From: Symbiodinium natans | Taxonomy: Eukaryota; Sar; Dinophyceae; Suessiales; Symbiodiniaceae | Direction of reading: 5' to 3' | Assembly (NCBI GenBank): GCA_905221605.1 | Contig: CAJNDS010002090.1 | Coordinates: 280,545-344,544, forward strand | DNA length: 64,000 bases | Program-made: the position numbers and the translations under genes | In this document: positions 38,501 through 49,629 of the stretch, one piece after another | How the letters are laid out: each line of letters begins with the position of its first letter | How positions within the stretch are numbered: position 1 is the stretch's first letter | Notes under the pieces: model-generated | What the model saw: the letters and a program-made list of their open reading frames with translations, nothing else | Database searches by the model: none | Told to the model about the DNA's origin: nothing

Positions 38501-39870
38501 GGCGATAGGGCGAGAGGAAGAATTTGCTGAAGCATGGGGAGGGTCTACGGGCAAGGAGCCAACCCCGCTCACTTGTCCCATCCATTGTGAAAAGAACAGG
38601 GCCTCCATTCCCCTCTTGTTCTTCCTTTCTTGCGTTTTTGTCATTTAAGGGGGAACAGGAGAAAAGAAGGGGAAGAGAAGGAGAGAGGAGAGATAAAAAG
38701 AACACAATTTTAATGGGAAGAGCCAAAAAAAGAATAGAAGAGAGATGAATAAAGGAGAGGGAGAGACAAAACAAGGCGCAAAGAAGATGGCACTCTTCTT
38801 TATCTATCCTCTCTCCCTTATCTCTGCAAGGAATAGAACAGACAGGAAGCAAGGAGACGGAGTGACAAAACTTGTCGCAAAGCTTTATATATCTCCCTTG
38901 TCTCTCCCTAATTAGAAAAAACCAATCTTGCTATTCACAGATAGATAGGTGCCCTTCTTCCTCTTCAGGGAATCGTCTTTCCCTTATTTTGCTTTTTGAA
39001 GCGAATAAGAAAAACAACAGATAAGAAGAGAGGACAGGGAATGACTAGGTAAAGAGAGGAGCTCTTCAATTTTCCTCCCTATCTCTTATGTTACTTTTCC
39101 TTCTGGGGGGATGTCCTTTTTTCTCCCTTGAAGATGCAGAAAACTATCAAAAAGAACACCCGTTCCATCGCCCATTTACTCTTCAATTCCCTTCCTTATC
39201 TCCTATGCTCTTTTCCTTATTCATTTCAACAGGAGAAGACAGGAAAAGGGCTTCCATTCCCCTCCTGTTCTTCCTTTCTTGTGTTTTTTGTCATATAAAG
39301 GGGAACAGGAGAAGAGAAGGGAAAGAGAAGGAGAGATGAGCGATAAAAAGAACACAATTTTAATGGGAAGAGCCAAGAAAAGAATGGAAGAGAGATGAAT
39401 AAAGGAGAGGGAGAGACAAAACAAGGAGCAAAGAAGATGGCGCTCTTCTTGATCTATCCTCTTTCCCTTATCTCTGCAAGGAATAGAACAGACAGGAAGC
39501 AAGGAGACGGAGTGACAAAACTTGTCGCAAAGCTTTATATATCTCCCTTGTCTCTCCCTAATTAGAAAAAACCAATCTTGCTATTCACAGATAGGCGCCC
39601 TTCTTCCTCTTCAGGAAATCGCCTTTCCTTTATTTGGCTTTTTGAAGCGAACAAGAAAAACAAGAGATAAGAAGAGAGGACAGGGAATGACTAGGTAAAG
39701 AGAGGAGCTCTTCAATGTCCCTCCCTTTTTCTTATGTTACTTTTCCTTCTTGGGGGGTCCTTTTTCCTCCCTTGAAGATGCAGAAAACGATCAAAAAGGA
39801 CACCCGTTCCATCGCCCATATATAGGGAGACAGAGAAATCATGAGCATCAGCTGGGTTTGCTGCACCACT
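35530..39870. repeat. module M tandem cluster
   Basis: Units of about 650 bp, some joined as 1.3-1.4 kb pairs. Anchors: CTCTCCCTAATTAGAAAAAA-like at 35,536, 36,942, 37,589, 38,901, 39,551; GAAGATGCAGAAAACTATCA at 35,750, 37,170, 37,819, 39,130. Related to 4.9-12.3 kb. The repeated 69-143-codon frames are low-complexity and shift between copies; no gene called. Confidence 0.9.
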
Positions 39871-40050
39871 CAAAACTTCTCAAGTGACCTAGGCGCACTC
39901 TGCGCCTATCAGAGTACATTACAAGTACATAGGCGCACTCTGCGCCTATCAGAGTACATTACAAGTACAAGTGCAAGTACAAGCCTTCGTTTTTGATGTA
40001 GAGGGCACGAAAGGTGGAGGAGGGCTGGGGGGGGTGGGGTAAAAGAATTA
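39530..40050 (+). repeat. direct repeat flanking the second 87-bp array, left
   Basis: About 500 bp matching 41,036-41,515 from CTCTCCCTAATTAG to GGTGGAGGAGGGCTGGGG. It contains a doubled segment with the hairpin AGGCGCACTCTGCGCCT (39,889-39,968) that is single in the right copy. Confidence 0.9.
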
Positions 40051-40184
40051 TATAAAACCACTTATAAGGTTTATACAGTTTATGAAGTGGGCTCTTTTTT
40101 TCTCCTTTGGCTAATTTTGGGCAACATTTGCCCTTTGGGCCCAATTCGGCCTCAAAAAAACGGCCCCAAAGGGCCCAACAATGG

Positions 40185-40840
40185 GAAACGTGCGGCTGGA
40201 TTTGGCCGAATTTTGCCGGACAGTCTGCGGGCAGAATTTGGCCAAATCGAGCTGCTCGTCGTACGCGATGAGAAATGCGCGGCTCGATTTGGCCAAATTT
40301 TGCCGGGCAGCCTCCGGGCAAAATTTGGCCAAATCGGGCTGTTCTTCGTAGGCGATGAGAAAGGTGCGGCTCGATTTGGCCAAATTTTGCCGGACAGTCT
40401 GCGGGCAGAATTTGGCCAAATCGAGCTGCTCGTCGTACGCGATGAGAAAGGCGCGGCTCGATTTGGCCAAATTTTGCCGGGCAGCTTTCGGGCAAAATTT
40501 GGCCAAATCGGGCTGCGCTTCGTAGGCGATGAGAAATGCGCGGCTCGATTTGGCCAAATTTTGCCGAGCAGCTTTCGGGCAAAATTTGGCCAAATCGGGC
40601 TGCTCTTCGTAGGCGATGAGAAATGCGCGGCTCGATTTGGCCAAATTTTGCTGAGCAGCTTTCGGGCAAAATTTGGCCAAATCGGGCTGCTCTTCGTAGG
40701 CGATGAGAAAGGCGCGGCTCGATTTGGCCAAATTTTGCCGGGCAGCCTTCGGGCAAAATTTGGCCAAATCGGGCAGCTCTTCGTATGCGATGAGAAGTGC
40801 GCGGCTCGATTTGGCCAAGTTTTGCCCGGAGCTTCCCCCC
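40185..40840. repeat. 87-bp palindromic satellite array, orientation 2
   Basis: Seven full units and a partial one of the same 87-bp satellite as at 12.3-13.1 kb, inverted relative to it and more diverged. Through-running 29-residue-repeat frames on both strands are artefacts. Confidence 0.95.
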
Positions 40841-41035
40841 CTCCCAAGAATTTAATAATGATTAATTTAAGTACGACGGGGAGGTTTCGGATTGAAATTA
40901 TTTAAGTTATTTAATTCTTAGGGGGCGGGGAGGGTGGTTCCCCCCTCTTTTCGGATTTAAACTATTCAAACTATATAAGTTATTTACATTATTTGAACTA
41001 TTTAAATTGTTTAAATTATGTAATTTTTTTAATCA

Positions 41036-41515
41036 AAGCTTTTTATAACTCCCTTGTCTCTCCCTAATTAGAAAAAGCCAATCTTGCTATTCACAGATAG
41101 GTGCCCTTCTTCCTCTTCAGGAAATCGCCTTTCCCTTATTTTGCGTTTTGAAGCGACTAAGAAAAACAACAGATACGAAGAGAGGACAGGGAATGACTAA
41201 GTAAAGAGAGGAGCTCTTCAATGTCCCTCCCTTTTTCTTATGTTACTTTTCCTTCATGGGGGGTCCTTTTTCTCCATTCAAGATGCAGAAAACGATCAAA
41301 AAGGACACCCGTTCCATCGCCCATATATAGGGAGACAGAGAAATCATGAGCATCAGCTGGGTTTGCTGCACCACTCAAAACTTCTCAAGTGACCTAGGCA
41401 CACTCTGCGCCTATCAGAGTACATTACAAGTACAAGTGCAAGTACAAGCCTTCGTTTTTGAGGTAGAGGGCACGAAAGGTGGAGGAGGGCTGGGGGGGTG
41501 GGGTAAAAGAATTAA
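41036..41515 (+). repeat. direct repeat flanking the second 87-bp array, right
   Basis: Right copy of 39,530-40,050. Confidence 0.9.
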
Positions 41516-43440
41516 TCGTTTAAATTAATTTAATTGTGGTGGGAGGTGAGTACAGACAGGCACAATTTAATTGTGGGGGGACTCAGCCAAGCCATAAACC
41601 AATTAAATCATTTAAATCCTACGGTCTAATTAAACTATTTAATTGAGGCGTCGGATTTAAATAATTTAATTGGCTCTGTGCCTGTCTGTACTCACCTCCC
41701 ACCACAATTAAATTAATTTAAACGATTTAAACGATTTAAACGATTTAAACGATTTAATTGGGTCCAATTAAATCGTTTAAATCCGACGCCTCAATTAAAT
41801 AACTTAATTCGACCGTAGGATTTAAACGATTTAATTGGGTCCAATTAAATCGTTTAAATCCGACGCCTCAATTAAATAATTTAATTGGACCGTAGGATTT
41901 AAACGATTTAGTTGGGCCCAATTAAATCGTTTAAATCGTTTAAATCGTTTAAATCGTTGAAATTAAATTAATTGTGGTGGGAGATGAGTACAGACAGGCA
42001 CAGAGCCAATTAAATTATTTAAATCCGACGCCTCAATTAAATAATTTAATTAGACCGTAGGATTTAAATGATTTAATTGGTTTATGGCTTGGCTGAGTCC
42101 CCCCACAATTAAATTAATTTAAACGATTGAAACGATTTAAACGATTTAAACGATTTAATTGGGTCCAATTAAATCGTTTAAATCCGACGCCTCAATTAAA
42201 TAATTTAATTCGACCGTAGGATTTAAACGATTTAATTGGGTCCAATTAAATCGTTTAAATCCGACGCCTCAATTAAATAATTTAATTCGACCGTAGGATT
42301 TAAACGATTTAATTGGGTCCAATTAAATCGTTTAAATCCGACGCCTCAATTAAATAATTTAATTGGACCGTAGGATTTAAACGATTTAATTGGGCCCAAT
42401 TAAATCGTTTAAATCGTTTAAATCGTTTGAATCGTTTAAATTAATTTAATTGTGGTGGGAGGTGAATACAGACAGGCACAGAGCCAATTAAATTATTTAA
42501 ATCCGACGCCTCAATTAAATAATTTAATTAGACCGTAGGATTTAAATGATTTAATTGGTTTATGGCTTGGCTGAGTCCCCCCACAATTAAATTAATTTAA
42601 ACGATTTAAACGATTTAATTGGGTCCAATTAAATCGTTTAAATCCGATGCCTCAATTAAATAATTTAAATAGACCGTAGGATTTAAACGATTTAATTGGG
42701 TCCAATTAAATCGTTTAAATCCGACGCCTCAATTAAATAATTTCATTCGACCGTAGGATTTAAACAATTTAATTGGGCCCAATTAAATCCGACGCCTCAA
42801 TTAAATAATTTAATTGGACCGTAGGATTTAAACGATTTAATTGGACCCAATTAAATCGTTTAAATCGTTTAAATCGTTTAAATCGTTTAAATTAATTTAA
42901 TTGTGGTGGGAGGTGAGTACAGACAGGCACAGAGCCAATTAAATTATTTAAATCCGACGCCTCAATTAAATAATTTAATTAGACCGTAGGATTTAAATGA
43001 TTTAATTGGTTTATGGCTTGGCTGAGTCCCCCCACAATTAAATTAATTTAAACGATTTAAACGATTTAAACGATTTAAACGATTGAATTGGGTCCAATTA
43101 AATCGTTTAAATCCGACGCCTCAATTAAATAATTTAATTCGACCGTAGGATTTAAACGATTTAATTGGGTCCAATTAAATCGTTTAAATCCGACGCCTCA
43201 ATTAAATAATTTAATTGGACCGTAGGATTTAAACGATTTAGTTGGGCCCAATTAAATCGTTTAAATCGTTTAAATCGTTTAAATTAATTTAATTGTGGCG
43301 GGAGGTGAGTACAGACAGGCACAGAGCCAATTAAATTATTTAAATCCGACGCCTTACTTATTCAAAAAAATAGGGCGTAGGATTTAAATAATTTAATTAA
43401 GCTCTCTCTATTTAAATAGTTTAATTTATTTAAATAAATT
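41515..43440. repeat. 77-bp AT-rich palindromic satellite with higher-order structure
   Basis: Core unit 77 bp (for example starts at 42,161, 42,238, 42,315) containing ATCCGACGCCTCAATTAAAT and GACCGTAGGATTTAAACGAT. Every 390-480 bp it is punctuated by GGTGAGTACAGACAGGCACA and GGCTTGGCTGAGTCCCCCC; at 41,530-41,715 these punctuations are inverted. Confidence 0.95.
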
Positions 43441-43579
43441 AAATTATTTTCTGCTTATTAAAGAAAGGAATGAGCTAAATAGACCCTAAAGGCTGCTCTT
43501 TCATATATATATATATGTGTTTATATATATATATTCATATTTATATTCATATTTGTATTTATATCTATATTTATATTTA

Positions 43580-43760
43580 TACAATCCTTACATCTGCTGA
43601 TCAATCCATATAAATACGTACATATAAACAACGACTACATATACACACAAAGCTATGCGATATAACATATATATATATACAGATAGATAGATAGATGCAT
43701 GAATACATGAAGTCGAATAACAATAACAACTCGGCATATATATATATACATATATATATA
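43580..43760 (+). repeat. border repeat of island 2, right copy
   Basis: CTTACATCTGCTGATCAATC, GATAGATAGATAGATGCATG and AATACATGAAGTCGAATAAC as at 32,280-32,510, without the ATGT expansion. Confidence 0.85.
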
Positions 43761-43975
43761 CATGTTTATTTATATTCATTGGTACATATTTATATGGAGA
43801 AGTAAAAAATATGATCGGTTAAGAACGGGCAGGTCCATGACTGTGGCCTTGTGCATCCATGCGTGGAACCACGAGTAACCTATGAATTGGGATGTTATAG
43901 GAAAACAGTCCTAGGGTTTAGGGTTTAGGGTTTAGGGTTTAGGGTTTAGGGCTTAGGGTTTAGGGTTTAGGGCTG

Positions 43976-44058
43976 ACAGTCTGTAGTAGGGATTCTAATC
44001 GGGGGTACGATAATCCATATGAAGGACTGTTAGTAAAGGGGGAGTATCCCAACCTATG
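43976..44058. mobile_element. MITE-like foldback, family C
   Basis: GACAGTCTGTAGTAGGGATT ... GGACTGTTAGTAAAGGGGGA; see 49,904-49,999 for the best copy. Preceded by a (TTTAGGG)n array (43,913-43,972). Confidence 0.65.
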
Positions 44059-44222
44059 AACAGAAAGGGCTCCCTTTTGGCTTAAAGCGCTTCTACGAGG
44101 CCCCAAACCCCAAACCCCAAACCCCAAACCACGAACCCCGAACCCCGAACCCCAAACCTCGAACCCCGAACCCCAAACCATAAAGCGCGCCGGACCCCTA
44201 CCAGCTCCCTGGGGCTCCGCAC

Positions 44223-44292
44223 CTGAAACCGGGCTCCGGGCCGACAGAACTGTCGGCTGGGCCGCGGGGACAAACGCCGCGGCGGTGGCCAT
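44223..44292 (-). CDS. candidate first exon, plastid-targeting-like
   Basis: ATG in the context GGCCATGGCC opens MATAAAFVPAAQPTVLSARS then PVS, with canonical AG|GT donor. An AFVP motif followed by an Ala/Ser/Arg-rich stretch is typical of transit regions of complex plastids, where a signal peptide would precede it; none is visible, so this may be internal (the acceptor could be the preceding TTTAG|G). Whether it belongs to the ABC1 gene is unknown. Confidence 0.4.
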
Positions 44293-44529
44293 GGCCCTAA
44301 ACCCTAAACTTTAAACCCTAAAGCCCTAAAACCCTAAGTCCTAAGCCCTAAACCCTAAGCCCAACTTTCGGGGGCTGTGCGGGCTTGACGGTTTGGAAGG
44401 GTGGGCTTCATAGAGGTCTCACTGTTAGGCGATTTGAGGGCTCAGAGTTTCGGGTGCATAGGGTTTAGGGTTCAGGATGTAATGTAGGACTGGCTGGCTC
44501 GGGTTGTTGGAGACGTCTGGGTTCTCTAC

Positions 44530-44587
44530 CACGAAGATGCTCTGCACATGGTTCGCCACACGTGCACGTGATGTTGGGGATGGACGC
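44530..44587 (-). CDS. candidate exon
   Basis: SRARVANHVQSIFV with GT donor; the frame stays open further (VENPDVSNNPSQPV). All three minus frames are open, so frame choice is a guess. Confidence 0.35.
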
Positions 44588-44619
44588 CTCTAAACCCTAA
44601 ACCCTAAGGATTTCGAGAC

Positions 44620-44677
44620 CTGCTACTTCTGATTCTGATCTTGCTGGCCAGCGACTGAGAGCCACCATCAATTGTGC
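44620..44677 (-). CDS. candidate exon
   Basis: AQLMVALSRWPARSESEVA plus one base, acceptor ATCGAG|G and canonical AG|GT donor. Confidence 0.42.
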
Positions 44678-45293
44678 CTCGATCCTAAACACTTAAACCA
44701 AACCCCCTAGACCCTAAACCCCCCTAAACCCTGTAAACCTTAAGCCAAACATCCCAAACCTCACACTCTCAGGCCGCTGCTGTACCGGATGTCCCAAACC
44801 CTCCCCCTAGATTCCAGCAAAGAAGGGCTCCTAGGATTTTTTTGGGAGTTTACCACGCATCCAAACCCAGAGTCTTCTAGTGCTCCGGTTTAGGGTTTAG
44901 GGTTTAGGGCTTAGAGGTTAGGGTTTAGGGTGGACTAAGGAGGGACTCCTAGAAAGGACTTTTAATCTTATTTCTCTAAAAAACCCCTATACATAACTCA
45001 TAAAATACCTATGTATCGCAATAGCCCCTAAATAACCCCCAAATAACCCCTAAGGTCCCTTATGACCCCCACCCTAAGCCCTGAGTTTTGAGGCCGACTG
45101 GGCTTACCACCAAGCACCACCCTAAAGCCCCAAACCTCCTGCGTCACATACATGCTCTAAAATCCAAACCTGAACCCTAAACCCAACACAATAAACCCTA
45201 AACAAAAACCCTACACCCTAAACCCTAAACCCTAACCCGAGACGCTAAGCAGGTTCACACTGGCGGTGCAGAAACTGGGGGGTCTCTCACTTG

Positions 45294-45456
45294 GGGACGA
45301 CATGAACTCTACAGGGCTTAGGCTTTAGGGTTTAGGGCTTGAGGTTTAGGGTTTAGGGTTTAGGGCTTGTATGATCCACATACCGTAATAGGGGTCATGG
45401 CAGTATAGGGTACATGATCCCAAATTCAGGGCCCATGTCGTCCTCGAGGTGGAGGT
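45294..45456. mobile_element. MITE family E copy with internal TTTAGGG array
   Basis: Left TTGGGGACGACATGAACTCT, right GGCCCATGTCGTCCTCGAGG; the interior contains five or so TTTAGGG-type units not present in the copy at 20,880. Confidence 0.72.
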
Positions 45457-46796
45457 TAGATGCAGACTGCGTCTGGTCAAACATTTTTGAGAATGAGTAC
45501 ACGTATGGGTTTAGGGTTTAGGGTTTAGGGTTTAGGGTTTAGGGTTTAGGGTTTAGGGTTTAGGGTTTATAGTTGGGTACCCTGAATTCTCAAACCCTAT
45601 GTTTAGGGTCGTATGTTTTTGCATTGCATGGATCCAGATTGATCCGACATGGGAAGCATGACTGAGAGGACTTCGCTGCCTGCCTTAAACCCTAAACCCT
45701 CAACCCTAAAACAGCGTTCGCTTCAGGAACCTGAACAAAATTGATCATCCTAATTGTCTTGCCCTAGTCGGGAATACATTTTAGCTTGTGGCGGGGGGGT
45801 CAAAAAGCACCCTAAACCCTAGATGCTAAAGGCTCAACCCTTCAACCCTAAACCTAAACCCAAACCTAAACCTAAACCCTAAACCCTAAACCCCCCAAGC
45901 CCTTAACCCTTAGACTCCGGGGTTGATTGCGTCCAGCGCTGCCCTATGCTGGGCTGATTTAAGTGGATTCATGGTTTAGGGTTTCGGGTTTAGGGTTTCG
46001 GGTTTACGGTTTAGGGTGCCAGGGTTTGGGGTTTAGGGCTCAGGGCTTATGATTTTGGGTTTAGGGTGCAGGGCTTATATAGGGTTTAGGGTTTAGGGTG
46101 CGGGGAGTGCAGCAGGGGGATAAATAGCTCCCTGGGCATACATTCGGACTCGGGTTTGGGTTGTTTGTTTGGGTGTAGGGTTAGGTTTTAGGGTTTAGGG
46201 GTTTAGGGGCTTAGGGGTCTAGAGGTTTAGGGGTTAGGCTTTAGGGCTTAGGCTGTAGGCTTTAGGTTTTAGGGTTAGGGATCAGCTCCGCCTCCGGCGG
46301 AGGCATTTGCCGAGAGACGACGCCAGGTCTGCGCAGCAAGGTGGCTGGAACATGCTCTACATGTTCTTGCCCTAAACCCTAAACCCTAAACCCTAAACCC
46401 TAAACCCTAAACCCTAAACCCTAATTAAACCCTAAACCCTAAACCGTAACCCCTACACCCTAAACCCTAAACCCTAAACCCTGGGTTGGGCTTTAAGTGT
46501 GCGACTTTGGGGCCCGAGACACATTTTATACACAACTTTCATGAACAAAGGAAGCCGAACCGCCCCCCACAGATGCCTCAAATACCAAGAAGGAGCCTGG
46601 GCCCAGAAAAGGTTCAGGGCTTAGGGAAACGGTTTAGGGCTTATAGGGTTTAAGGTTTCGGGTTTAGGGTTCAGGGCTTAGGAAACGGTTTAGGGCTTAT
46701 AGGTTATAGGGCTTAAGGCTTAGGGCTTAGGGCTACTAGGGCGAAGTGTTTAGGGTTTACAGAATTCAAGGGCTGCGAGAGCAGGCTGAGGAGGAC

Positions 46797-46968
46797 CTCA
46801 ATCGCATGCATTGGAGGTTGCAGGACTTGTTGACTTCTAAAGCTGTCACACAATGTACTGTTTGCTTAAGCTTAAGAGCCACTCAATCGCATGCATTGGA
46901 GGTTGCAGGACTTGTTGACTTCTAAAGCTGTCACACAATGTACTGTTTGCTTAAGCTTAAGAGCCACT
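46797..46968 (+). repeat. 85-bp exact tandem duplication
   Basis: TCAATCGCATGCATTGGAGG to CTTAAGCTTAAGAGCCAC occurs twice head to tail with no visible change; the first copy overlaps a plus-strand coding-like stretch. Confidence 0.93.
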
Positions 46969-47082
46969 CCCCCCCTCCAAAAAAAAAAAACAACAAACTA
47001 ATAATAAATAAATGATAAATAAATAACAGGTAAATAAATACACACACACAGATATGTATATTTTGTATATATATTCGAGTAA

Positions 47083-47196
47083 CTAGACCCAAGGGTAACC
47101 TGGGAATAAAAAAGGGCGCCCTTTTTGGTTCGAAGAGGGGCTTGTAAGGGAACCAAAAGCCCTAAACAAATGAAGAGGGCCCTACTCTGGGTCCTA
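47083..47196. mobile_element. MITE-like foldback, family A, reference copy
   Basis: Left CTAGACCCAAGGGTAACC, right GGGCCCTACTCTGGGTCCTA; the ends pair (GACCCA-GGTA with its complement). Interior AAGGGCGCCCTTTTTGG is palindromic and one CCCTAAAC lies near the right end. No coding capacity. Confidence 0.82.
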
Positions 47197-47596
47197 CCAG
47201 ACAATCTATAAGAACCCGCGCACAAAAACCAAATCTTTTCTCTAAAAAGCAATGTAAGGATTGTTGTCCTTTATGTCCAAACCCCCAAAAAAACATCTTC
47301 TGTACAAGGGTCATTTTGGGATTATTACCCTTTATGTTCTTAGTGCAACATTTGTATAGAAGCTTCTGTCGGTTAACAAGGGATCAGGAAACCATATAAA
47401 CCCTGGAGGTCACCCTAGCAATCTAAGCCCTGAACCCGAGTGAATGCGAAGGATCCGCCTGAGTGCTCCGGTAAACGCGAAGCCTCGCAACCCGGTAGCA
47501 AGGATATGTTTCGAGGTGGGTGACTGCGAGGTGGGTGACCGGTTACTCTAAGAGCCCCGTGACTTGGACTTCTTTTGCAGGTTGCCCAAAGGATCC

Positions 47597-47703
47597 CTAA
47601 GGGTCCATGTACCTAAATAGGGAATACTTGGGCCTTAAAGTACCTCCTATTTAGGGATTTCAGGGCCCAAGTACAGAATAATGAGGTACATGGACCCTTA
47701 GGG
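47597..47703. mobile_element. MITE-like foldback, family B, complete
   Basis: Perfect terminal inverted repeat CTAAGGGTCCATGTACCT / AGGTACATGGACCCTTAG; nested inside are TACTTGGGCC and GGCCCAAGTA, so almost the whole 107 bp can fold back. Truncated copies: 18,384-18,466 and 3,462-3,545. Confidence 0.88.
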
Positions 47704-48423
47704 AATCTTGTAAGGGGCTGCATAACAACAACCCTAAACCCTAAACCCTAAACCCTAAACCCTAAACCCTAAACCCTAAACCTACAAGAGAGATAATTTG
47801 GATTTCAGTTCGGTGATGGGATGTTAGGGGCTTCGTGTTGCAGCTCCTGGGGCTCCTGTGCTGAGAGTTAGGGGTTTAGGGTTTAGGGTTTAGGGTTTAG
47901 GCGTGCTGTGTTTAGGGTTTAGGAGTGCTGTGTAGCTTGCCCTTGCGAATAGAGGTGTGAGCGTAGGGTTTCTAAATCTAGGCAAGATCCGCCCCCACGA
48001 AAAGGAGCATAGAAAGCAAAGAATATCCCAAGCGGCTGCCTGGAGAGTTTTTCTCTCTGAGGCGTACCCCTCAAACTCCAAGAATCTCCAAGACCTTCCC
48101 TCACTCAGACCTGAGCTCCTCAAACCCCCAAACCGAGGAACTGTCCTGCAAACCTCAAGACCCTCCACCCCCAAAAATCCCCAACCCCCCACCACACCAC
48201 ACTCAATAATATTTGACGCCGGGGGGTGGGGAGCGGTGCGTACACTGGCATATCATAGAGGGCTTAACATCTGATACCAGCAGTGGCCAATTTGACGCTT
48301 CCGGCATACCCTAAACCCCATAAACCCTAAACCCTTAACCCAAAATAAAGCAATGAAACCCTAAATAAACCAAAGGAACCCTATAAGAAAGCCTCAATAC
48401 ATGGCAAAACTTAAGGCTTAAGC

Positions 48424-48483
48424 CTCGAAATTCTGGCGGCAGCTCTGCGGCATCCGCAGCATCCTGCCGCCGATTTTGCTCAA
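48424..48483 (-). CDS. candidate exon
   Basis: Twenty codons LSKIGGRMLRMPQSCRQNFE with CCGCAG acceptor and GAG|GC donor; an alternative frame reads EQNRRQDAADAAELPPEF. Clearly coding-like; frame unresolved. Confidence 0.4.
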
Positions 48484-49159
48484 CTGCGGTCTCTCCCCCT
48501 AAGGGTTTAGGTTTAGGGTTTCGGGTTTCGGGTTTAGGGTTCAGGGTCTAGGGTTTGGGGTCTAAGAACTCTTCTCGGGTTTTTGGACCCAACGGCCTTC
48601 CAAAAGAAGGTTTTGGGGCTATTGTGAGCCTAGGGGTTACGGGGCCGAATTGCAACCCAAAAACGGGACCGTAGCTGAGGACGACTGACCGTGTAACCAT
48701 GGCCAAGCACGGCTTCCCCCGAAGTATGGTAACTAAACTGAGGTTGCTTTAGACTTTTTGCGTAACCGACGGACCCTGAAGACAAAACACTGACACAACT
48801 GCTGTTATCTGCTTAGAGGGCTTTTTGCCTTAAACGCTAAACTTTCCCTAAAAACCCTGAACCCCAAATATCAGGGAACCTAACTCCCTTAAAAGGGAAC
48901 ATAGTGAAGCTGAAGCCCAAAACGCCCGAAGCAAAAACAGGTGGCAAAGGAAGGCCCTGCTCTGCATCCGAGGCAAACTACACCAACGGCCAAAGGGACT
49001 CAAAGGGGTAACTTTACGATTCCTAGAACAAGGCCCCCCCTCCCCCCCCCCCCCCCCGGTTTAGGGTTTAGGGTTTAGGGTTTAGGGTTTAGGGTCGGTG
49101 AAGTAAGCCATCCCATGAGTTCCAATGCCTGAAAGCAGGTGTCTTCTTTATGGACCTTG

Positions 49160-49340
49160 GACACCCCAAGGCGATGTAGGGGCTACTTAGGTATAGAGGG
49201 ACTACATTAGGTGTATGTATATATATATACATATATTCATATATAAATATATAGGGGTAGTAATAGATAGTACATATATATATGTATATAAATGTGATTC
49301 AGGGTCCCTTTTAAGGGTCCTTAGATCCCTCATTTGACAA
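49160..49340. mobile_element. MITE-like foldback, family F
   Basis: GGGGCTACTTAGGTATAGAG, TA-rich centre, CAGGGTCCCTTTTAAGGGTC; related to 57,031-57,195 and 59,046-59,250. Confidence 0.6.
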
Positions 49341-49629
49341 GCTGGAGCCCCCAGAGTAAACCCTAAACCGAGTAGACCCCTAATCCCTAAACCCGAAACC
49401 CTAAACCCTAAACCCTGCACCTTAACAACCTTATAAAACTTAACCCCAAACCCCAAACCCTGGTCCTTGGGCGGAGGCTCCGGGGTTGAAGTCGCCTCTA
49501 GGGCTTGCGCCTGTGTAGTGTTTAGGGTTTAGGGTTTAGGGTTTGGGGTTTGGGGTTTGGGGTTTAGGGTTTAGGGTTTAGACTTTAGCGTTTAGAGTTT
49601 AGGGTGTAGGAGTTTGGGGCTTAGGGCTT

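Larger units (their letters stand above)
32030..44222. other. no gene seen; satellite island 2 and borders
   Basis: From 32.3 to 43.8 kb there are no CCCTAAA arrays and no exon-like islands, only the repeats listed below. If candidate exons on both sides belong to one gene, this is a second giant intron. Confidence 0.7.
44680..48423. other. telomere-like sea with unassigned islands
   Basis: Arrays at 45,509-45,568, 46,372-46,485, 47,730-47,790. Protein-like islands with more than one open reading: 46,270-46,325 (minus, after TGCGCAG), 46,497-46,607 (minus, after GGGCCCAG|G, APSWYLRHLWGAVRLPLFMK), 46,766-46,812 (plus LREQAEEDLNRMHW), 47,445-47,480 and 48,030-48,080 (minus). None recognised. 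Confidence 0.5.
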
